DNA of 64,000 nt from CAYNWH01 sp964400885 (GTDB lineage Bacteria; Patescibacteriota; Patescibacteriia; CAIXNZ01), in assembly GCA_964400885.1 (NCBI GenBank), contig CAYNWH010000003.1, positions 1-64,000 of the forward strand, read 5' to 3'. Below are positions 7,387 to 16,370 of the stretch, piece by piece; position 1 is the stretch's first letter; each line of letters starts with the position of its first letter. Below the pieces are notes generated by a model. The model was given only the letters and a program-made list of their open reading frames with translations, was not told the DNA's origin and did no database searches. Position numbers and translations under genes: made by a program.

Positions 7387-8802
7387 ATGCAATTACGGAC
7401 AAGAAGAATTATAATGTTCAGCTTTATCGCGGCCTTTTTTATTTTAGCCCCTATTTTGATTTTTTATGCTTCTGGTTATCGTTATGACTTTAAAAGGGAA
7501 AAAATTTTAAAGACCGGCACTCTTATGCTAGAAGCCAAAGATATCAAAAATGCTAAACTTTATATAAACGATAAGCTCTATGAAAAACCCTTTGATGGGA
7601 AAATTTTTATTTATAATCTTTTACCTGACGATTATACAGTAAGATTAGAAAAAGATAATTATTATTCTTGGCAGAAAAAAATAACAGTTCAAAGCAGTTT
7701 AACTACTTTTGTCAAAGATATTATGTTTTTTAAGAAAAGTACTCCTTTGCAACTGATTGACGGCCAAATAACTAATTTTTATTTATCACCTGATGAACAA
7801 AAAATAGTTTATAGCCTTGAAACGGAAAATTTTTTAGAATTCTATACATTAAATCTTGCAACTAATGAGGAAATATTTTTATACAGGACAGGGGCCCTAG
7901 AGACTAATGTAGATTTAAGCTGGGCTGCTAGCAGCAAAAAGGTTCTGGCTAAAATTAACAATAATTATCTTGTCTTTGACGTTCAGAACCTAGAAAACAA
8001 TCAGGACTTGAAAGAATTGATTGATTTTACTCCTCAAAATATTAAATGGGATAATAGTAGCGATAATCTACTATATGCTTTAAAACAAAATACTGCAAAA
8101 GAAACTGACCAGCCTGAATTTGAAATATACAAAATAGATTTATTAGCCAAAACCAGCCAGCTCATATTTACAGCCTCTCAAGAATCTATTAACTCTGAAT
8201 TTTACATAGAAGCTAATGATATTTTTTATATCCAAAGGGAAACTAATAATGATATTTTATCTAAATATAATTTAAATTTTCAGACTAATAAAATAGTGGC
8301 CGAATTAAACAAATCTGATAATTATAAATTCATAAAAAGCTCTAATAATTATTTGGCGTTAATTGATGTAACTAATCAAAAATTATTTTTAATTCAAAAA
8401 ATAATTACTAGTTTGGAAACAAATATTAGTGCTAACACAAGCATTAAAGAATTTACAGCCAAAGACTCTGCCTGGGATAGAGATGGAAAAAAACTCTTAT
8501 TTTATGATGATTTTGAAATCAGATATTTTGACACGGAAACGAACCAAGAGACATTCATTAATCGCTATGGCCAAAAAATCATAAAGACTCTCTGGTATCC
8601 CAATTTAATGCAAATTTCAATTTTATTTGAAGATAATATAAAAATTTTTGATCTCAATCTTGACAATGGACAACGCAATGTAATCGAACTAGTTAAATTT
8701 GATCAGATAATTAATTTTTGTCTAGACCAAAAAGGGGAAAAAGTTTATTTCAATGGCAAAATCGGTAAGCAGCAAGGCCTTTATCAATTGCAAATTAAAT
8801 AA
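7387..8802 (+). CDS. Membrane-anchored PEGA-domain protein with a propeller-like C-terminal part
   Basis: The 471-residue protein has one N-terminal membrane segment (about 8-28). A PEGA-like module (~40-115, AKLYINDKLYEKPFDGKI and LLPDDYTVRLEKDNYYSW) follows, then ~350 residues of repeating beta strands in which SPDEQKIVYSL-like and WDRDGKKLLFYDD segments suggest WD40/TolB-like blades. The bulk should lie outside the membrane. PEGA domains are common on bacterial surfaces, but no enzymatic role is known. It probably shares a transcript with murA (26-bp gap) and ends at the terminator 8816-8848. Confidence 0.7.
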   Translation: MQLRTRRIIMFSFIAAFFILAPILIFYASGYRYDFKREKILKTGTLMLEAKDIKNAKLYINDKLYEKPFDGKIFIYNLLPDDYTVRLEKDNYYSWQKKITVQSSLTTFVKDIMFFKKSTPLQLIDGQITNFYLSPDEQKIVYSLETENFLEFYTLNLATNEEIFLYRTGALETNVDLSWAASSKKVLAKINNNYLVFDVQNLENNQDLKELIDFTPQNIKWDNSSDNLLYALKQNTAKETDQPEFEIYKIDLLAKTSQLIFTASQESINSEFYIEANDIFYIQRETNNDILSKYNLNFQTNKIVAELNKSDNYKFIKSSNNYLALIDVTNQKLFLIQKIITSLETNISANTSIKEFTAKDSAWDRDGKKLLFYDDFEIRYFDTETNQETFINRYGQKIIKTLWYPNLMQISILFEDNIKIFDLNLDNGQRNVIELVKFDQIINFCLDQKGEKVYFNGKIGKQQGLYQLQIK

Positions 8803-8815
8803 TAGTTATTAAAAT

Positions 8816-8848
8816 AAAAAAGTCCCGGCGTCTGCTGGGACTTTTTTA
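8816..8848. terminator. Bidirectional intrinsic terminator
   Basis: AAAAAGTCCC and GGGACTTTTTT form a stem serving both the PEGA gene (+) and the convergent rmlA gene (-). Confidence 0.88.
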
Positions 8849-8855
8849 TTATATT

Positions 8856-9581
8856 TTAAATCACTAATTTATCTTGCAGTTTATTCTTAGCCAAATTCTG
8901 CGCTTCTAATAAGCTATCAAAAGTGCCAGCATCAATCCACTCGTTTTCAACCATAGCCACATTTAATTCGCCTTTTTGCAAATACCAATTTTGAACGTCA
9001 GTAATTTCCAATTCGCCTCTTTCACTAGGCTGCAAAGATTTCGCAATTTCCACGCAACGATTATCAAAGACATAAAGCCCGGTCAAAGCAAAGTCGCTCA
9101 TCCACTCTTTGGGTTTTTCCTTGATTTCTATGACTTTCATCTTTTCATCAAATTTAACTACGCCAAATCTTTCTGGATCATGAACCTTTTTAGCAAAAAC
9201 CAAACCACCGCCTTTAAAATTTTTAATTTGATCAGTAAAATCATCTTCAAAAATATTATCGCCTAAAATCATGGTTACATTTTCCTGGTCAATAAAATTT
9301 TCTCCAATAATAAAAGCCTCAGCCAAACCGCGCGGCTTATCCTGAATTTCATAAGTAAATTTCACATCAAACTCTTTGCCGCTACCCAATAAATTCAAAT
9401 AATCGCCAGCCCGTTCCGGTGAGACAATAATTAAAATTTCTTTAATACCGGCCTTAATCAAAGTATTTAAAGGATAATAAATCATAGGCCGGTTATAAAC
9501 AGGCAATAATTGCTTACTGGTTACTTTTGTACAGGGACGCAAACGAGTGGCTGCACCACCTGATAAAATAATACCGCGCAT
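8856..9581 (-). CDS. rmlA: Glucose-1-phosphate thymidylyltransferase-like nucleotidyltransferase
   Basis: The 241-residue protein belongs to the sugar nucleotidyltransferase family. The N terminus has the nucleotide-binding signature in variant form (LSGGAATRLRP, where GGSGTRL is usual), followed by KQLLPVYNRPMIYYPL and the metal-binding ILGDN. RmlA joins dTTP and glucose-1-phosphate to make dTDP-glucose for the rhamnose pathway. It is shorter than the ~290-residue classical enzyme, lacking the C-terminal part of the allosteric region, as in the compact RmlA group. rmlD lies immediately upstream on the same strand and rmlB and an rmlC-like gene are nearby, supporting rhamnose synthesis. Confidence 0.88.
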   Translation of the reverse strand: MRGIILSGGAATRLRPCTKVTSKQLLPVYNRPMIYYPLNTLIKAGIKEILIIVSPERAGDYLNLLGSGKEFDVKFTYEIQDKPRGLAEAFIIGENFIDQENVTMILGDNIFEDDFTDQIKNFKGGGLVFAKKVHDPERFGVVKFDEKMKVIEIKEKPKEWMSDFALTGLYVFDNRCVEIAKSLQPSERGELEITDVQNWYLQKGELNVAMVENEWIDAGTFDSLLEAQNLAKNKLQDKLVI

Positions 9582-9631
9582 ATATTAGTGATTAGGTAAT
9601 TAAATTATTAGTAATTAGGGATTGGTAAAAT

Positions 9632-10468
9632 TTATTTTAAATATTCTGCCAAGGCTTCATCCCAAGTTCTTAAAGGCGGCAATTTGGTATTAATTAAAGC
9701 TGAATAAGCTGGCCTTGTGGCTGGCCTGGGAAATTTCTGGCTAGAACAAGGATTAACTTTAACTTCTAATTTTGCCAGTTTAAAAATTCCATTAGCAAAT
9801 TCAAACCAGGAAATACCGCCTTCTTTAGTTTCATTGGTCACATGATAAATCCCCAAAGGCAAATTATTATCTAAAATATATAAAATCTGTCTTGCTAAGT
9901 CAACTGTATATGTTGGCTTGCCAAACTGATCATTAACCACTTTTAATTCCTTCTTATCCCTGGCTAATTGCAGCATTGTATTTACAAAATTCTTGCCATG
10001 CTGGCCATAAAGCCAGGAAGTGCGAATTAAATAAAATTTATCAGTTATTAATTGTAAAGTTTTTTCCCCTAGCAATTTAGATTCGCCATAAAAATTAACT
10101 GACCCAAATTCCTGAGAATTTTCAGCATAGCCAATTTTATTCTGGCCATCAAAAACATAATCAGTGGAAATATGCATTAAGATAGCGCCTATTTTTTTAG
10201 CTGCCTGAGCTAGATACCCTACTGCTCTATTATTAACTGCCAAAGCTATGTCTTTATTTATTTCGCAATCATCAACCGCAGTATAAGCTGCGCAATTTAT
10301 AATAAATTCCGGCTGCAAAGCGCTAATTTTAGTTTTAACCTGATACTCATCAGTAATATCGATTTCTACTTTATCCCATAAAGTCAAACTAAAATTAGCT
10401 AAAACTTTAGCCAAGTCCTGACCCAACATACCCTGAGCGCCTAAAATTAAAATCTTTTTTGTATTCAT
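9632..10468 (-). CDS. rmlD: dTDP-4-dehydrorhamnose reductase
   Basis: The 278-residue protein is an extended short-chain reductase. It has the N-terminal NAD(P)-binding motif GAQGMLGQDL, the HISTDYVFDG segment with catalytic Thr, and the YGESK active-site Tyr/Lys pair. It reduces dTDP-4-keto-rhamnose to dTDP-L-rhamnose in the last step of the pathway. It is transcribed just ahead of rmlA with a 50-bp spacer filled by TTAGTAATTAG-like repeats. Length and motifs are normal. Confidence 0.93.
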   Translation of the reverse strand: MNTKKILILGAQGMLGQDLAKVLANFSLTLWDKVEIDITDEYQVKTKISALQPEFIINCAAYTAVDDCEINKDIALAVNNRAVGYLAQAAKKIGAILMHISTDYVFDGQNKIGYAENSQEFGSVNFYGESKLLGEKTLQLITDKFYLIRTSWLYGQHGKNFVNTMLQLARDKKELKVVNDQFGKPTYTVDLARQILYILDNNLPLGIYHVTNETKEGGISWFEFANGIFKLAKLEVKVNPCSSQKFPRPATRPAYSALINTKLPPLRTWDEALAEYLK

Positions 10469-10510
10469 ATTATTAATTTAACCTAAAAAAAACTTTTTCG
10501 CAAATTTAAA

Positions 10511-10540
10511 AGCCCTTTGTTCTTTCGCAAACAAAGGGCT
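10511..10540 (-). terminator. Intrinsic terminator after the gene at 10896
   Basis: An 11-bp stem (AGCCCTTTGTT, 10511-10521, with 10530-10540) is followed on the minus strand by TTTAAATTT. Its first bases touch the stop codon region. Confidence 0.8.
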
Positions 10541-10896
10541 TAATCAGATGGGTTATTATTCCAAAAATCTTCAAATTCTTCCCAAATAGAGCCTTCCATA
10601 ATATTTTCCCAGATCTTGGTGTTAGGAAATTTTTCATTGGCCCTAAATGCAAATTCTTTAGCATTAGGAAAATCACGAATTTCAAAGTATAAACCAGCTA
10701 AAATGCCCCAGGCAATAAAAATTTCTTTTTCAACCAGCTGCAAGAGCCAGACTTCAATTTCATGGAATAAAACCAGATTTTGCAAGGTTTTAAATTCTTT
10801 ATAAACAGCCTCAAATTCAGGCTCATTAAAATTAGAGTTTAATCTTTCTAATTTAATGGCCAATTGCTGCCTTTTAGCCTCATCAAAAATAGACAT
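10540..10896 (-). CDS. Small helical protein of unknown function
   Basis: The 118-residue protein is predicted all helical and acidic. A segment around residues 60-95 (AWGILAGLYFEIRDFPNAKEFAFRANEKFPN) looks like a single TPR-like helix pair, but no family can be named. It is a stand-alone unit: a consensus promoter (10963-10991), a hairpin leader (10913-10941), a strong AGGAGGTG SD six bases from ATG 10896, and its own terminator. This same layout recurs for the genes at 133, 3557 and 57103. It is soluble, with no signal peptide. Confidence 0.75.
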   Translation of the reverse strand: MSIFDEAKRQQLAIKLERLNSNFNEPEFEAVYKEFKTLQNLVLFHEIEVWLLQLVEKEIFIAWGILAGLYFEIRDFPNAKEFAFRANEKFPNTKIWENIMEGSIWEEFEDFWNNNPSD

Positions 10897-10912
10897 TTTT
10901 TCACCTCCTTTC

Positions 10913-10941
10913 GTCCACCGAAGCCTTGTGCGAAGGTGGAC
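10913..10941 (-). repeat. Leader hairpin GTCCACC...GGTGGAC
   Basis: A 7-bp stem (10913-10919 with 10935-10941) sits directly upstream of the SD CACCTCCTTT (minus-strand AAAGGAGGTG). It belongs to the CCNCC…AAGC…GGNGG hairpin family. Confidence 0.75.
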
Positions 10942-10962
10942 CTTTCCCTTGTTTTATATCTA

Positions 10963-10991
10963 ATAATAGCCAAAAACAATCAAGATGTCAA
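10963..10991 (-). promoter_or_regulatory. Promoter for the gene at 10896
   Basis: Minus-strand TTGACA (complement of 10986-10991), 17-bp spacer, TATTAT (complement of 10963-10968). Confidence 0.75.
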
Positions 10992-11000
10992 GAGAATATA

Positions 11001-11029
11001 TTGACTTTTTTCTCTAAATATGATATAAT
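11001..11029 (+). promoter_or_regulatory. Promoter for the gene at 11065
   Basis: TTGACT (11001-11006), 17-bp spacer, TATAAT (11024-11029). It is back-to-back with the promoter at 10963-10991. Confidence 0.75.
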
Positions 11030-11064
11030 TATAACATAAATCTTAAATTATTAACTCTAAAATT

Positions 11065-11646
11065 ATGCCAGGTATAGAAACAATTAATCCTCAAAATCCA
11101 GAAGAAAGACGTAAAATGCTGGAAACTTTTAGGCCTGATGCTGAAGATACAGAAGATAAGATGACTGATGAAGAAATGCCTTTAGAAAAATTAGAAGTCA
11201 CCTCATTAGCCGAAGGCGCAGCTGAAGGCCAGGAAGAAATTGAAAAAGGGCTGGCCAAATTTGCTAATTGGGAAGAAAAAATACCGCATGCTGACCCAGA
11301 AAAATTAAAACAATTCATTGAATTTTGCGAAAGAGGTGAAAGAAATGATCCATTAGTGCAAAAATATCCTGAATTTAGAAATAAATATAAAGAAATAAGA
11401 AGCCAAGCATTAGCCCAGCTAGAAACAACTGGTTTACATATAATTTCTCAAAACATTAATAAAGCTAAAAAGGAAACTCCGCAAGCCAGAGCTGAAGACA
11501 TTGAAACAGCAATTCGTGATCTAGATGTCGCTATTGAAACATGGCAGGAAAAAGCTGCTAGTCCCAAAACTTTATTAGCCAAGAAAGAACGATTACAAAG
11601 ACTTATTTCAGATGCGAGAGAGATGAGAGACGCTCAAATGCACTAA
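11065..11646 (+). CDS. Acidic helical protein of unknown function
   Basis: The 193-residue protein has no signal peptide or membrane segment. It is rich in Glu, Lys and Ala. The first 60 residues look disordered and acidic (EDTEDKMTDEEMPLEKLE), and the rest is likely helical, with a Lys/Arg/Glu-rich C-terminal segment that could form a coiled coil. It has its own consensus promoter and a very strong terminator, so it is a monocistronic unit. No family is recognised and the neighbours give no functional clue. Confidence 0.7.
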   Translation: MPGIETINPQNPEERRKMLETFRPDAEDTEDKMTDEEMPLEKLEVTSLAEGAAEGQEEIEKGLAKFANWEEKIPHADPEKLKQFIEFCERGERNDPLVQKYPEFRNKYKEIRSQALAQLETTGLHIISQNINKAKKETPQARAEDIETAIRDLDVAIETWQEKAASPKTLLAKKERLQRLISDAREMRDAQMH

Positions 11647-11660
11647 ATTTTTATATGGCA

Positions 11661-11700
11661 AAGGCCGCCCCCGCTAAGCGGGGGCGGCCTTTTATTTTAC
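11661..11700 (+). terminator. Very strong intrinsic terminator
   Basis: A 15-bp GC-rich stem (AAGGCCGCCCCCGCT and its complement, 11661-11691) is followed by TTTATTTT. Confidence 0.92.
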
Positions 11701-11713
11701 AATAATTTTTCTT

Positions 11714-12142
11714 CTATTTTTTTAAAAGTTTTTTATGCTGATAATTCAAATAAATCAACCAGATAGCAATGATTACGCCGATTGAATCAACCAAAATATC
11801 AGTATAAGCGCCGGTGCGACCGGCAACAAAGGATTGATGATATTCATCAGAGACAGCATACAAAACCGTAAAAATAAAAGTCCAAAATAAATTCCAATTA
11901 ATATGCCTTTTTTCAGTTTGCCCCAAAATTCTAAATATTAAAAAAGCAAAAACACCAAATTCAAAAATATGAGCAAACTTACGCAGTATAAGTTCCCAAA
12001 CATCAGCAACTATAAAAAAATTTAAAGGTTTTGAGGATAAATAATAGATGGCACCAGCCCAAAAAATGACCAAAAACCATTTTTCCAGCTTTTGAAAAAT
12101 TTTATTATTTAAAATTTTTATAATTTTATTTTTTATAACCAT
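11714..12142 (-). CDS. VanZ-like membrane protein
   Basis: The 142-residue protein has about four membrane helices and the VanZ family signature: LRKFAHIFEFGVFAFL in the second helix region and SDEYHQSFVAGRTG followed by DILVDSIG in the third. VanZ proteins are linked to glycopeptide (teicoplanin) tolerance in enterococci, but most chromosomal members have no assigned function. The first ~20 residues are basic and may face the cytoplasm. It stands alone, convergent with the gene at 11065 and divergent from the radical SAM gene. Confidence 0.85.
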   Translation of the reverse strand: MVIKNKIIKILNNKIFQKLEKWFLVIFWAGAIYYLSSKPLNFFIVADVWELILRKFAHIFEFGVFAFLIFRILGQTEKRHINWNLFWTFIFTVLYAVSDEYHQSFVAGRTGAYTDILVDSIGVIIAIWLIYLNYQHKKLLKK

Positions 12143-12214
12143 AATAATTCCTAAAAAATATTTTTTTCAAAAAATGTCAATTCCCACGACATTTATAATT
12201 AAAGGAAAGGGATA

Positions 12215-12243
12215 TTGACACCCTTAATGTTATAACCTATTAT
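12215..12243 (+). promoter_or_regulatory. Promoter for the radical SAM gene
   Basis: TTGACA (12215-12220), 17-bp spacer, TATTAT (12238-12243). The leader to ATG 12319 contains a small TAAGAC/GTCTTA stem. Confidence 0.65.
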
Positions 12244-12318
12244 TTGATTAAGACAACTCAGTATTAAGGTCTTAAATTTAGCCTTATTATAGCATTTTTT
12301 ATTAATTAATTAAAACTT

Positions 12319-13767
12319 ATGCTGTCATTAAAAACTAGGTTTTTTGATACTGATTACTTGAAAAATAAACTACTCATTACAGCAACAAAACCATTTTTTA
12401 TTAAAGCGCTTTCCGGTCAGGAAAAAGACTTAAAAATGTTAGCTAAAATAGGCAAAGCCACCACGACCAGCATTACTCAAGAATTTTTCAAATGGCTTGA
12501 TCAAGCGATTGACAACAAAGAAGCATTAGCCCAATTATTCTTGAATATTGGCCGCGACATTAATAGCAGCTGCAAGAAAAAACTAGTTGAGAATTTAATT
12601 TTTAACCAGTTTGTTCAAGGTTCACAAAAAAGAGAAGAACTGATGAGATCAGGCACTTATGCGCCTCAATTGCTAGTTATTAGCCCGACCATGCGCTGCA
12701 ACTTAACTTGTACTGGCTGTTATGCCGGCAAATATCAGAAAAGCGATGATTTACCAGAAGAAACTATAGACGACATTTTAAAACAAGCTAAAGAACTGGG
12801 TGTTTATTTTATTGTAGTTTCTGGCGGTGAACCTTATTTAAAAAAAGAAATGTGGTTTAGGCTTTGGGAAAAATACAATGACATGTACTTTTTAACTTTT
12901 ACTAATGGTACTTTTATTGATGAAGAAACCGCCAAAAAATTAGGCGAATTAGGCAATATTATTCCTGCTATTAGCGTGGAAGGCTTTGAGGCTGAAACAG
13001 ATCAGCGCCGTGGCGCTGGTGTTCATCAAAAGATTTTAAAAGCCATGGCTAATTTAAAAAAAGAAGGTGTGCTTTTTGGCTTTAGTGCCACAGCAACGAA
13101 ACATAATTGGGAAACAATTTCCAGCGACGAATTCGCGGAGTATTATCTTGATAAAGGTATTAAATTCGGCTGGTATTTTCTTTTTATGCCAGTTGGCAAA
13201 GACCCTGATTTGGATTTAATGGCGACGCCTCAACAAAGATATGAATTGGGAAAACGTGTTAAAAAATTAAGAGCTAAATATCCTTTTTTTGCTGCTGATT
13301 TCTGGAATGACGGACCAGCCGTTGGCGGCTGCATGGCAGGCAGACTATATATGCATATCCTTTATAATGGCAATGTTGAACCTTGCGTTTTTACTCACTT
13401 TGCCATTGATAATGTTAGAGAAAAAAGTTTAAAAGATATTTTTAGCTCTGATTTCTTCAAATTTTTCCGCAAAAAACATCCCTATAATGACAGTAAAAAT
13501 CTTTTAATGCCCTGCTCTATTATTGATAACCCGGAGATTTTAAGGGAAGCCGTGGAAAAATTTGGTGCTTTTTCTTCTCACCAGGATTCAGAATCCATTG
13601 TGGTTGATCCGAGTGTCATTGAATTTGTAAATGATTATGCCAAAGAGCTCAAAGAAATCACTGAACCGATTTGGGAAAAAGAATATTTAAATAATCCAGA
13701 AAGCATGTGGCATAAAGATGGCGAACTTTACCAGAAAACCTTTATCAAAGATAAAGAAAATATTTAA
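12319..13767 (+). CDS. Radical SAM protein with SPASM-like C-terminal cysteines
   Basis: The 482-residue protein has a helical N-terminal region (~1-125), then a radical SAM core opening with SPTMRCNLTCTGC, whose CxxxCxxC binds the [4Fe-4S] cluster. The core continues with the SAM-contacting SGGEP motif. The later cysteines (GGCMAGRLYMHILYNGN, then EPCVFTH, and MPCSIID) fit a SPASM or twitch auxiliary-cluster region. SPASM enzymes modify peptides or proteins or mature enzymes. No short precursor peptide gene is visible nearby, so the substrate is unknown. It has its own promoter and terminator. Confidence 0.85.
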   Translation: MLSLKTRFFDTDYLKNKLLITATKPFFIKALSGQEKDLKMLAKIGKATTTSITQEFFKWLDQAIDNKEALAQLFLNIGRDINSSCKKKLVENLIFNQFVQGSQKREELMRSGTYAPQLLVISPTMRCNLTCTGCYAGKYQKSDDLPEETIDDILKQAKELGVYFIVVSGGEPYLKKEMWFRLWEKYNDMYFLTFTNGTFIDEETAKKLGELGNIIPAISVEGFEAETDQRRGAGVHQKILKAMANLKKEGVLFGFSATATKHNWETISSDEFAEYYLDKGIKFGWYFLFMPVGKDPDLDLMATPQQRYELGKRVKKLRAKYPFFAADFWNDGPAVGGCMAGRLYMHILYNGNVEPCVFTHFAIDNVREKSLKDIFSSDFFKFFRKKHPYNDSKNLLMPCSIIDNPEILREAVEKFGAFSSHQDSESIVVDPSVIEFVNDYAKELKEITEPIWEKEYLNNPESMWHKDGELYQKTFIKDKENI

Positions 13768-13773
13768 GCAAAT

Positions 13774-13806
13774 AAAAAAGGGCTGCAATAGCAGTCTCTT
13801 TTTTAT
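13774..13806. terminator. Bidirectional terminator
   Basis: An imperfect stem around GGCTGC and GCAGTC is flanked by A- and T-runs, and lies between the convergent radical SAM and rmlB genes. Confidence 0.75.
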
Positions 13807-13816
13807 TTTTTTATCT

Positions 13817-14821
13817 TTATATTTTTTGATAATTCTCTGCATATCCCTTACCTAAAAGAGGCCGCCACCATTTTTCATTATTTATATACCAATCAATCAC
13901 CTCATCAATCCCTTTTTCAAATTCAATTTCCGGCCGCCAACCCAATTCTGTTCTAATTTTTGTAGTATCTAAAAGGTAACGGCGGTCATGCCCAGGTCGA
14001 TCTTCAACATAAACTTTCAAGGTTTCCGGCTTATTCAAACGCTTTAATACTGTTTGTGCAATTTCCTCAATACTTTTTTCAATGCCACTGCCTATATTAT
14101 AAGCTTCGCCTACTTTTCCTTTTTTAAGAATTAAATCAATAGCCTTACAATGGTCTAACGTATGTAACCATTCCCGTCTATTTTGGCTACTTTTAAATAA
14201 AGGCAATTCCTGATTCTGCAAAGCATTGGTCACAAATCGAGGAATAATTTTCTCAGGAAATTGATATGGCCCATAATTGTTAGCGCAATGGCTGATTGTC
14301 ACTGGAAGCTTAAAGGTATGGAAATAAGCCATAACTTCATGATTAGCTCCAGCCTTAGAAGCATTATAAGGAGTTTTAGGCAGATAAGGATCGCTCTCTT
14401 TAAAAGCTCGCTTTTCATCTAATGCCAAATCGCCAAAAACCTCGCAAGTAGAAATATGATGGAAACGATCAATCCCAGTATCTTTAGCTGCTTCCAAAAG
14501 CATTTGAGCACCCAAAACATTAGTTTTTACGAATATATCGGGTTCTATCATAGCTCGGCCATTGTGCGATTCAGCTGCAAAATTAACAATAACATTAATT
14601 TTCTCTTCTTTAAGTAATTTTTTATTATTTTCTAAATCGCCGATATCGCCTTTAATAAATTTATAATTCGGATTTTTTTCAATATCTTTTAAATTCTCCA
14701 AATTACCTGCATAAGTTAAAAGATCCAAATTAATAATTTGGTCATTTGGATAGCTCTTTAACCAATAATGTATAAAATTCGAGCCAATAAACCCGGCTCC
14801 GCCGGTAATTAATAATTTCAT
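13817..14821 (-). CDS. rmlB: dTDP-glucose 4,6-dehydratase
   Basis: The 334-residue protein is an extended short-chain dehydratase with the NAD motif GGAGFIGSNF at the N terminus, the HISTCEVFGDL active-site segment and the catalytic YNASKAG. It converts dTDP-glucose to dTDP-4-keto-6-deoxyglucose, step two of rhamnose synthesis. The usual STDEVYG Asp-Glu pair reads TCEVFG here, keeping the catalytic Glu but replacing Asp by Cys; this is a variant worth noting. It is separated from rmlA/rmlD by 4 kb. Confidence 0.9.
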   Translation of the reverse strand: MKLLITGGAGFIGSNFIHYWLKSYPNDQIINLDLLTYAGNLENLKDIEKNPNYKFIKGDIGDLENNKKLLKEEKINVIVNFAAESHNGRAMIEPDIFVKTNVLGAQMLLEAAKDTGIDRFHHISTCEVFGDLALDEKRAFKESDPYLPKTPYNASKAGANHEVMAYFHTFKLPVTISHCANNYGPYQFPEKIIPRFVTNALQNQELPLFKSSQNRREWLHTLDHCKAIDLILKKGKVGEAYNIGSGIEKSIEEIAQTVLKRLNKPETLKVYVEDRPGHDRRYLLDTTKIRTELGWRPEIEFEKGIDEVIDWYINNEKWWRPLLGKGYAENYQKI

Positions 14822-14873
14822 AAAATTATGTTAAGATATATATAGGTTAACATTCTAATCTTAAAATTTCAAG

Positions 14874-15350
14874 ATGAAAATATTTACTTTAAAAGGCTTT
14901 AGTTTTGGTCTTACTTCAGGCGTTATTACTACTTTAGGCCTCTTAGTAGGCTTAAATGCCAGCACGCATTCTCGTTTTGTGGTTATCGGCGGCATTATTG
15001 CCATTGCTATTGCTGATGCATTTTCTGATGCTTTAGGCATGCACATTTCTGTGGAATCAGAAAATAAATATGAACCCAAGCAAATATGGGCAGCGACTAT
15101 TGCCACTTTTGGGGCTAAATTCATTGTGGCCCTGACTTTTGGCATACCTCTCATTTTTTTTCAAACTACAGAAGCGATTATAATCGATATTATTTGGGGT
15201 CTAATGCTGCTGACTCTCTACTCATATTCTTTAGCTAAAAGAGAAAAAATAAAACCTTATAAAGTTATTGGCGAACATGTGGTAATTGCTATACTAGTGA
15301 TAATCATTACCCAGCTAGTCGGCCAATGGATCAATAAAATTTTTATATAA
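14874..15350 (+). CDS. VIT1/CCC1-like membrane protein
   Basis: The 158-residue protein has about five membrane helices. The beginning, GFSFGLTSGVITTLGLLVGL, and the following ADAFSDALGMHISVESE match the first helices of the VIT1/CCC1 iron/manganese transporter family. The protein is shorter than classical VIT1 (~250 residues) and lacks the long cytoplasmic metal-binding domain, so it is a compact relative. Metal transport is inferred from the family only. It is monocistronic, divergent from rmlB, and ends at a strong terminator. Confidence 0.8.
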   Translation: MKIFTLKGFSFGLTSGVITTLGLLVGLNASTHSRFVVIGGIIAIAIADAFSDALGMHISVESENKYEPKQIWAATIATFGAKFIVALTFGIPLIFFQTTEAIIIDIIWGLMLLTLYSYSLAKREKIKPYKVIGEHVVIAILVIIITQLVGQWINKIFI

Positions 15351-15390
15351 AAAAAGACCCAGCCCTTCGTGAAGGGCTGGGTCTTTTTTT
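15350..15390. terminator. Strong bidirectional terminator
   Basis: A long perfect stem (AAAAAGACCCAGCCCTTC and its complement, loop GT) is flanked by A- and T-runs. It serves the VIT-like gene and the convergent nine-gene operon. Confidence 0.92.
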
Positions 15391-15844
15391 ATTTGATTAA
15401 ACTTAAATCCCCATTAATCACGATTGGCTGTATGCCTTTAATTTCTTCATAATAACTTATCTCTTCAGGAATGGGATTGTACAAATAAATTGGTTTACCC
15501 AGCCAAAAAGCCAAACCAATTTCCAGCAAGGTATTGCCGCCGATATAGTTAGCTACATTATTTTTATCATAATTTAAAACTAAAATACAATCTGCTTTAC
15601 TAACTTTATCAAAATGCCATTTAATAGCCTCGGATTTACGAGTCCAAACCCAGTCATCATTTTCACCGCGTTCAACCATTTCTTTTCTAATGCGATAATA
15701 TTCTTCAACTGGTATCATCTTTCCTGTCTGATTAGGCACCTCATGCGGCGGAGTTAAAACTTCATGACCTAAATCCTCCAATTGTTTTTTAACCTCAACA
15801 ATTTGCGGCCAGAACTTAATTGATGAACAAATAGTGATTATCAT
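15389..15844 (-). CDS. Nucleoside 2-deoxyribosyltransferase-like protein
   Basis: The 151-residue protein starts MIITICSSIKFW and contains SKADCILVLNYDKNNVANYIGGNTLLEIGLA, the pattern of the NDT fold, where the IGGNTxxEIG segment supplies the catalytic Glu. Family members exchange or hydrolyse bases from deoxynucleosides, and a broader set are uncharacterised nucleotide hydrolases. It is the last gene of the operon, adjacent to a nitroreductase and near RdgB, fitting a nucleotide-related role. Confidence 0.7.
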   Translation of the reverse strand: MIITICSSIKFWPQIVEVKKQLEDLGHEVLTPPHEVPNQTGKMIPVEEYYRIRKEMVERGENDDWVWTRKSEAIKWHFDKVSKADCILVLNYDKNNVANYIGGNTLLEIGLAFWLGKPIYLYNPIPEEISYYEEIKGIQPIVINGDLSLIK

Positions 15845-15847
15845 ATT

Positions 15848-16366
15848 CTATCTATACTCAATTAAATCTTTATTATCCCTTAAAGTTTTATTTTCTAACT
15901 TTTCATTAGGATCAGGATAACCAGTTAAAAGTAGACAAATCGGCATTAATTTATCAGGGATATTAAATATGCGTTTGACATTTTGTTCTTTTATCTGATC
16001 ATCGGCTTTATAAGCTGATAAATAAACGCTGCCTAAGCCCAAATCATGGATAGCCATCATTATATTAGCGCTAGCTAAAACTCCGTCTTCAATAAATCTT
16101 GAAGACGATTTTTCTTTATCAACGCAGACGACTAAAATAAAATCGCAAGTTATAATTGCTTCCTTATTTTCATCATGATCAATTTTAGCATAAGCCTGTT
16201 TCATAGCCTGATCTTTAATGATATAAAACTGCCAAGGCTGGCAATTCATTGATGAAGGCGCGTATTTACCAGCTTCTATCATTTTGGTAATCATTACATC
16301 AGGCACTTTTTGCACTGTAAAACGGCGTCTTGATCTTCTGTTTTTTATACATTCTAATGTTTCCAT
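15848..16366 (-). CDS. Nitroreductase family FMN-dependent oxidoreductase
   Basis: The 172-residue protein is read from ATG 16366, four bases after the arfB stop. A TTG at 16381 is possible but would overlap arfB. The FMN phosphate-binding start ECIKNRRSRRRF, the AGKYAPSSMNCQPWQFYII segment and the LGLGSVYL motif are those of the NfsB/nitroreductase superfamily. These enzymes reduce nitro compounds, quinones or flavins with NAD(P)H; the physiological substrate is not readable. Its position suggests translation coupled to arfB. Confidence 0.88.
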   Translation of the reverse strand: METLECIKNRRSRRRFTVQKVPDVMITKMIEAGKYAPSSMNCQPWQFYIIKDQAMKQAYAKIDHDENKEAIITCDFILVVCVDKEKSSSRFIEDGVLASANIMMAIHDLGLGSVYLSAYKADDQIKEQNVKRIFNIPDKLMPICLLLTGYPDPNEKLENKTLRDNKDLIEYR

Positions 16367-16370
16367 AAAT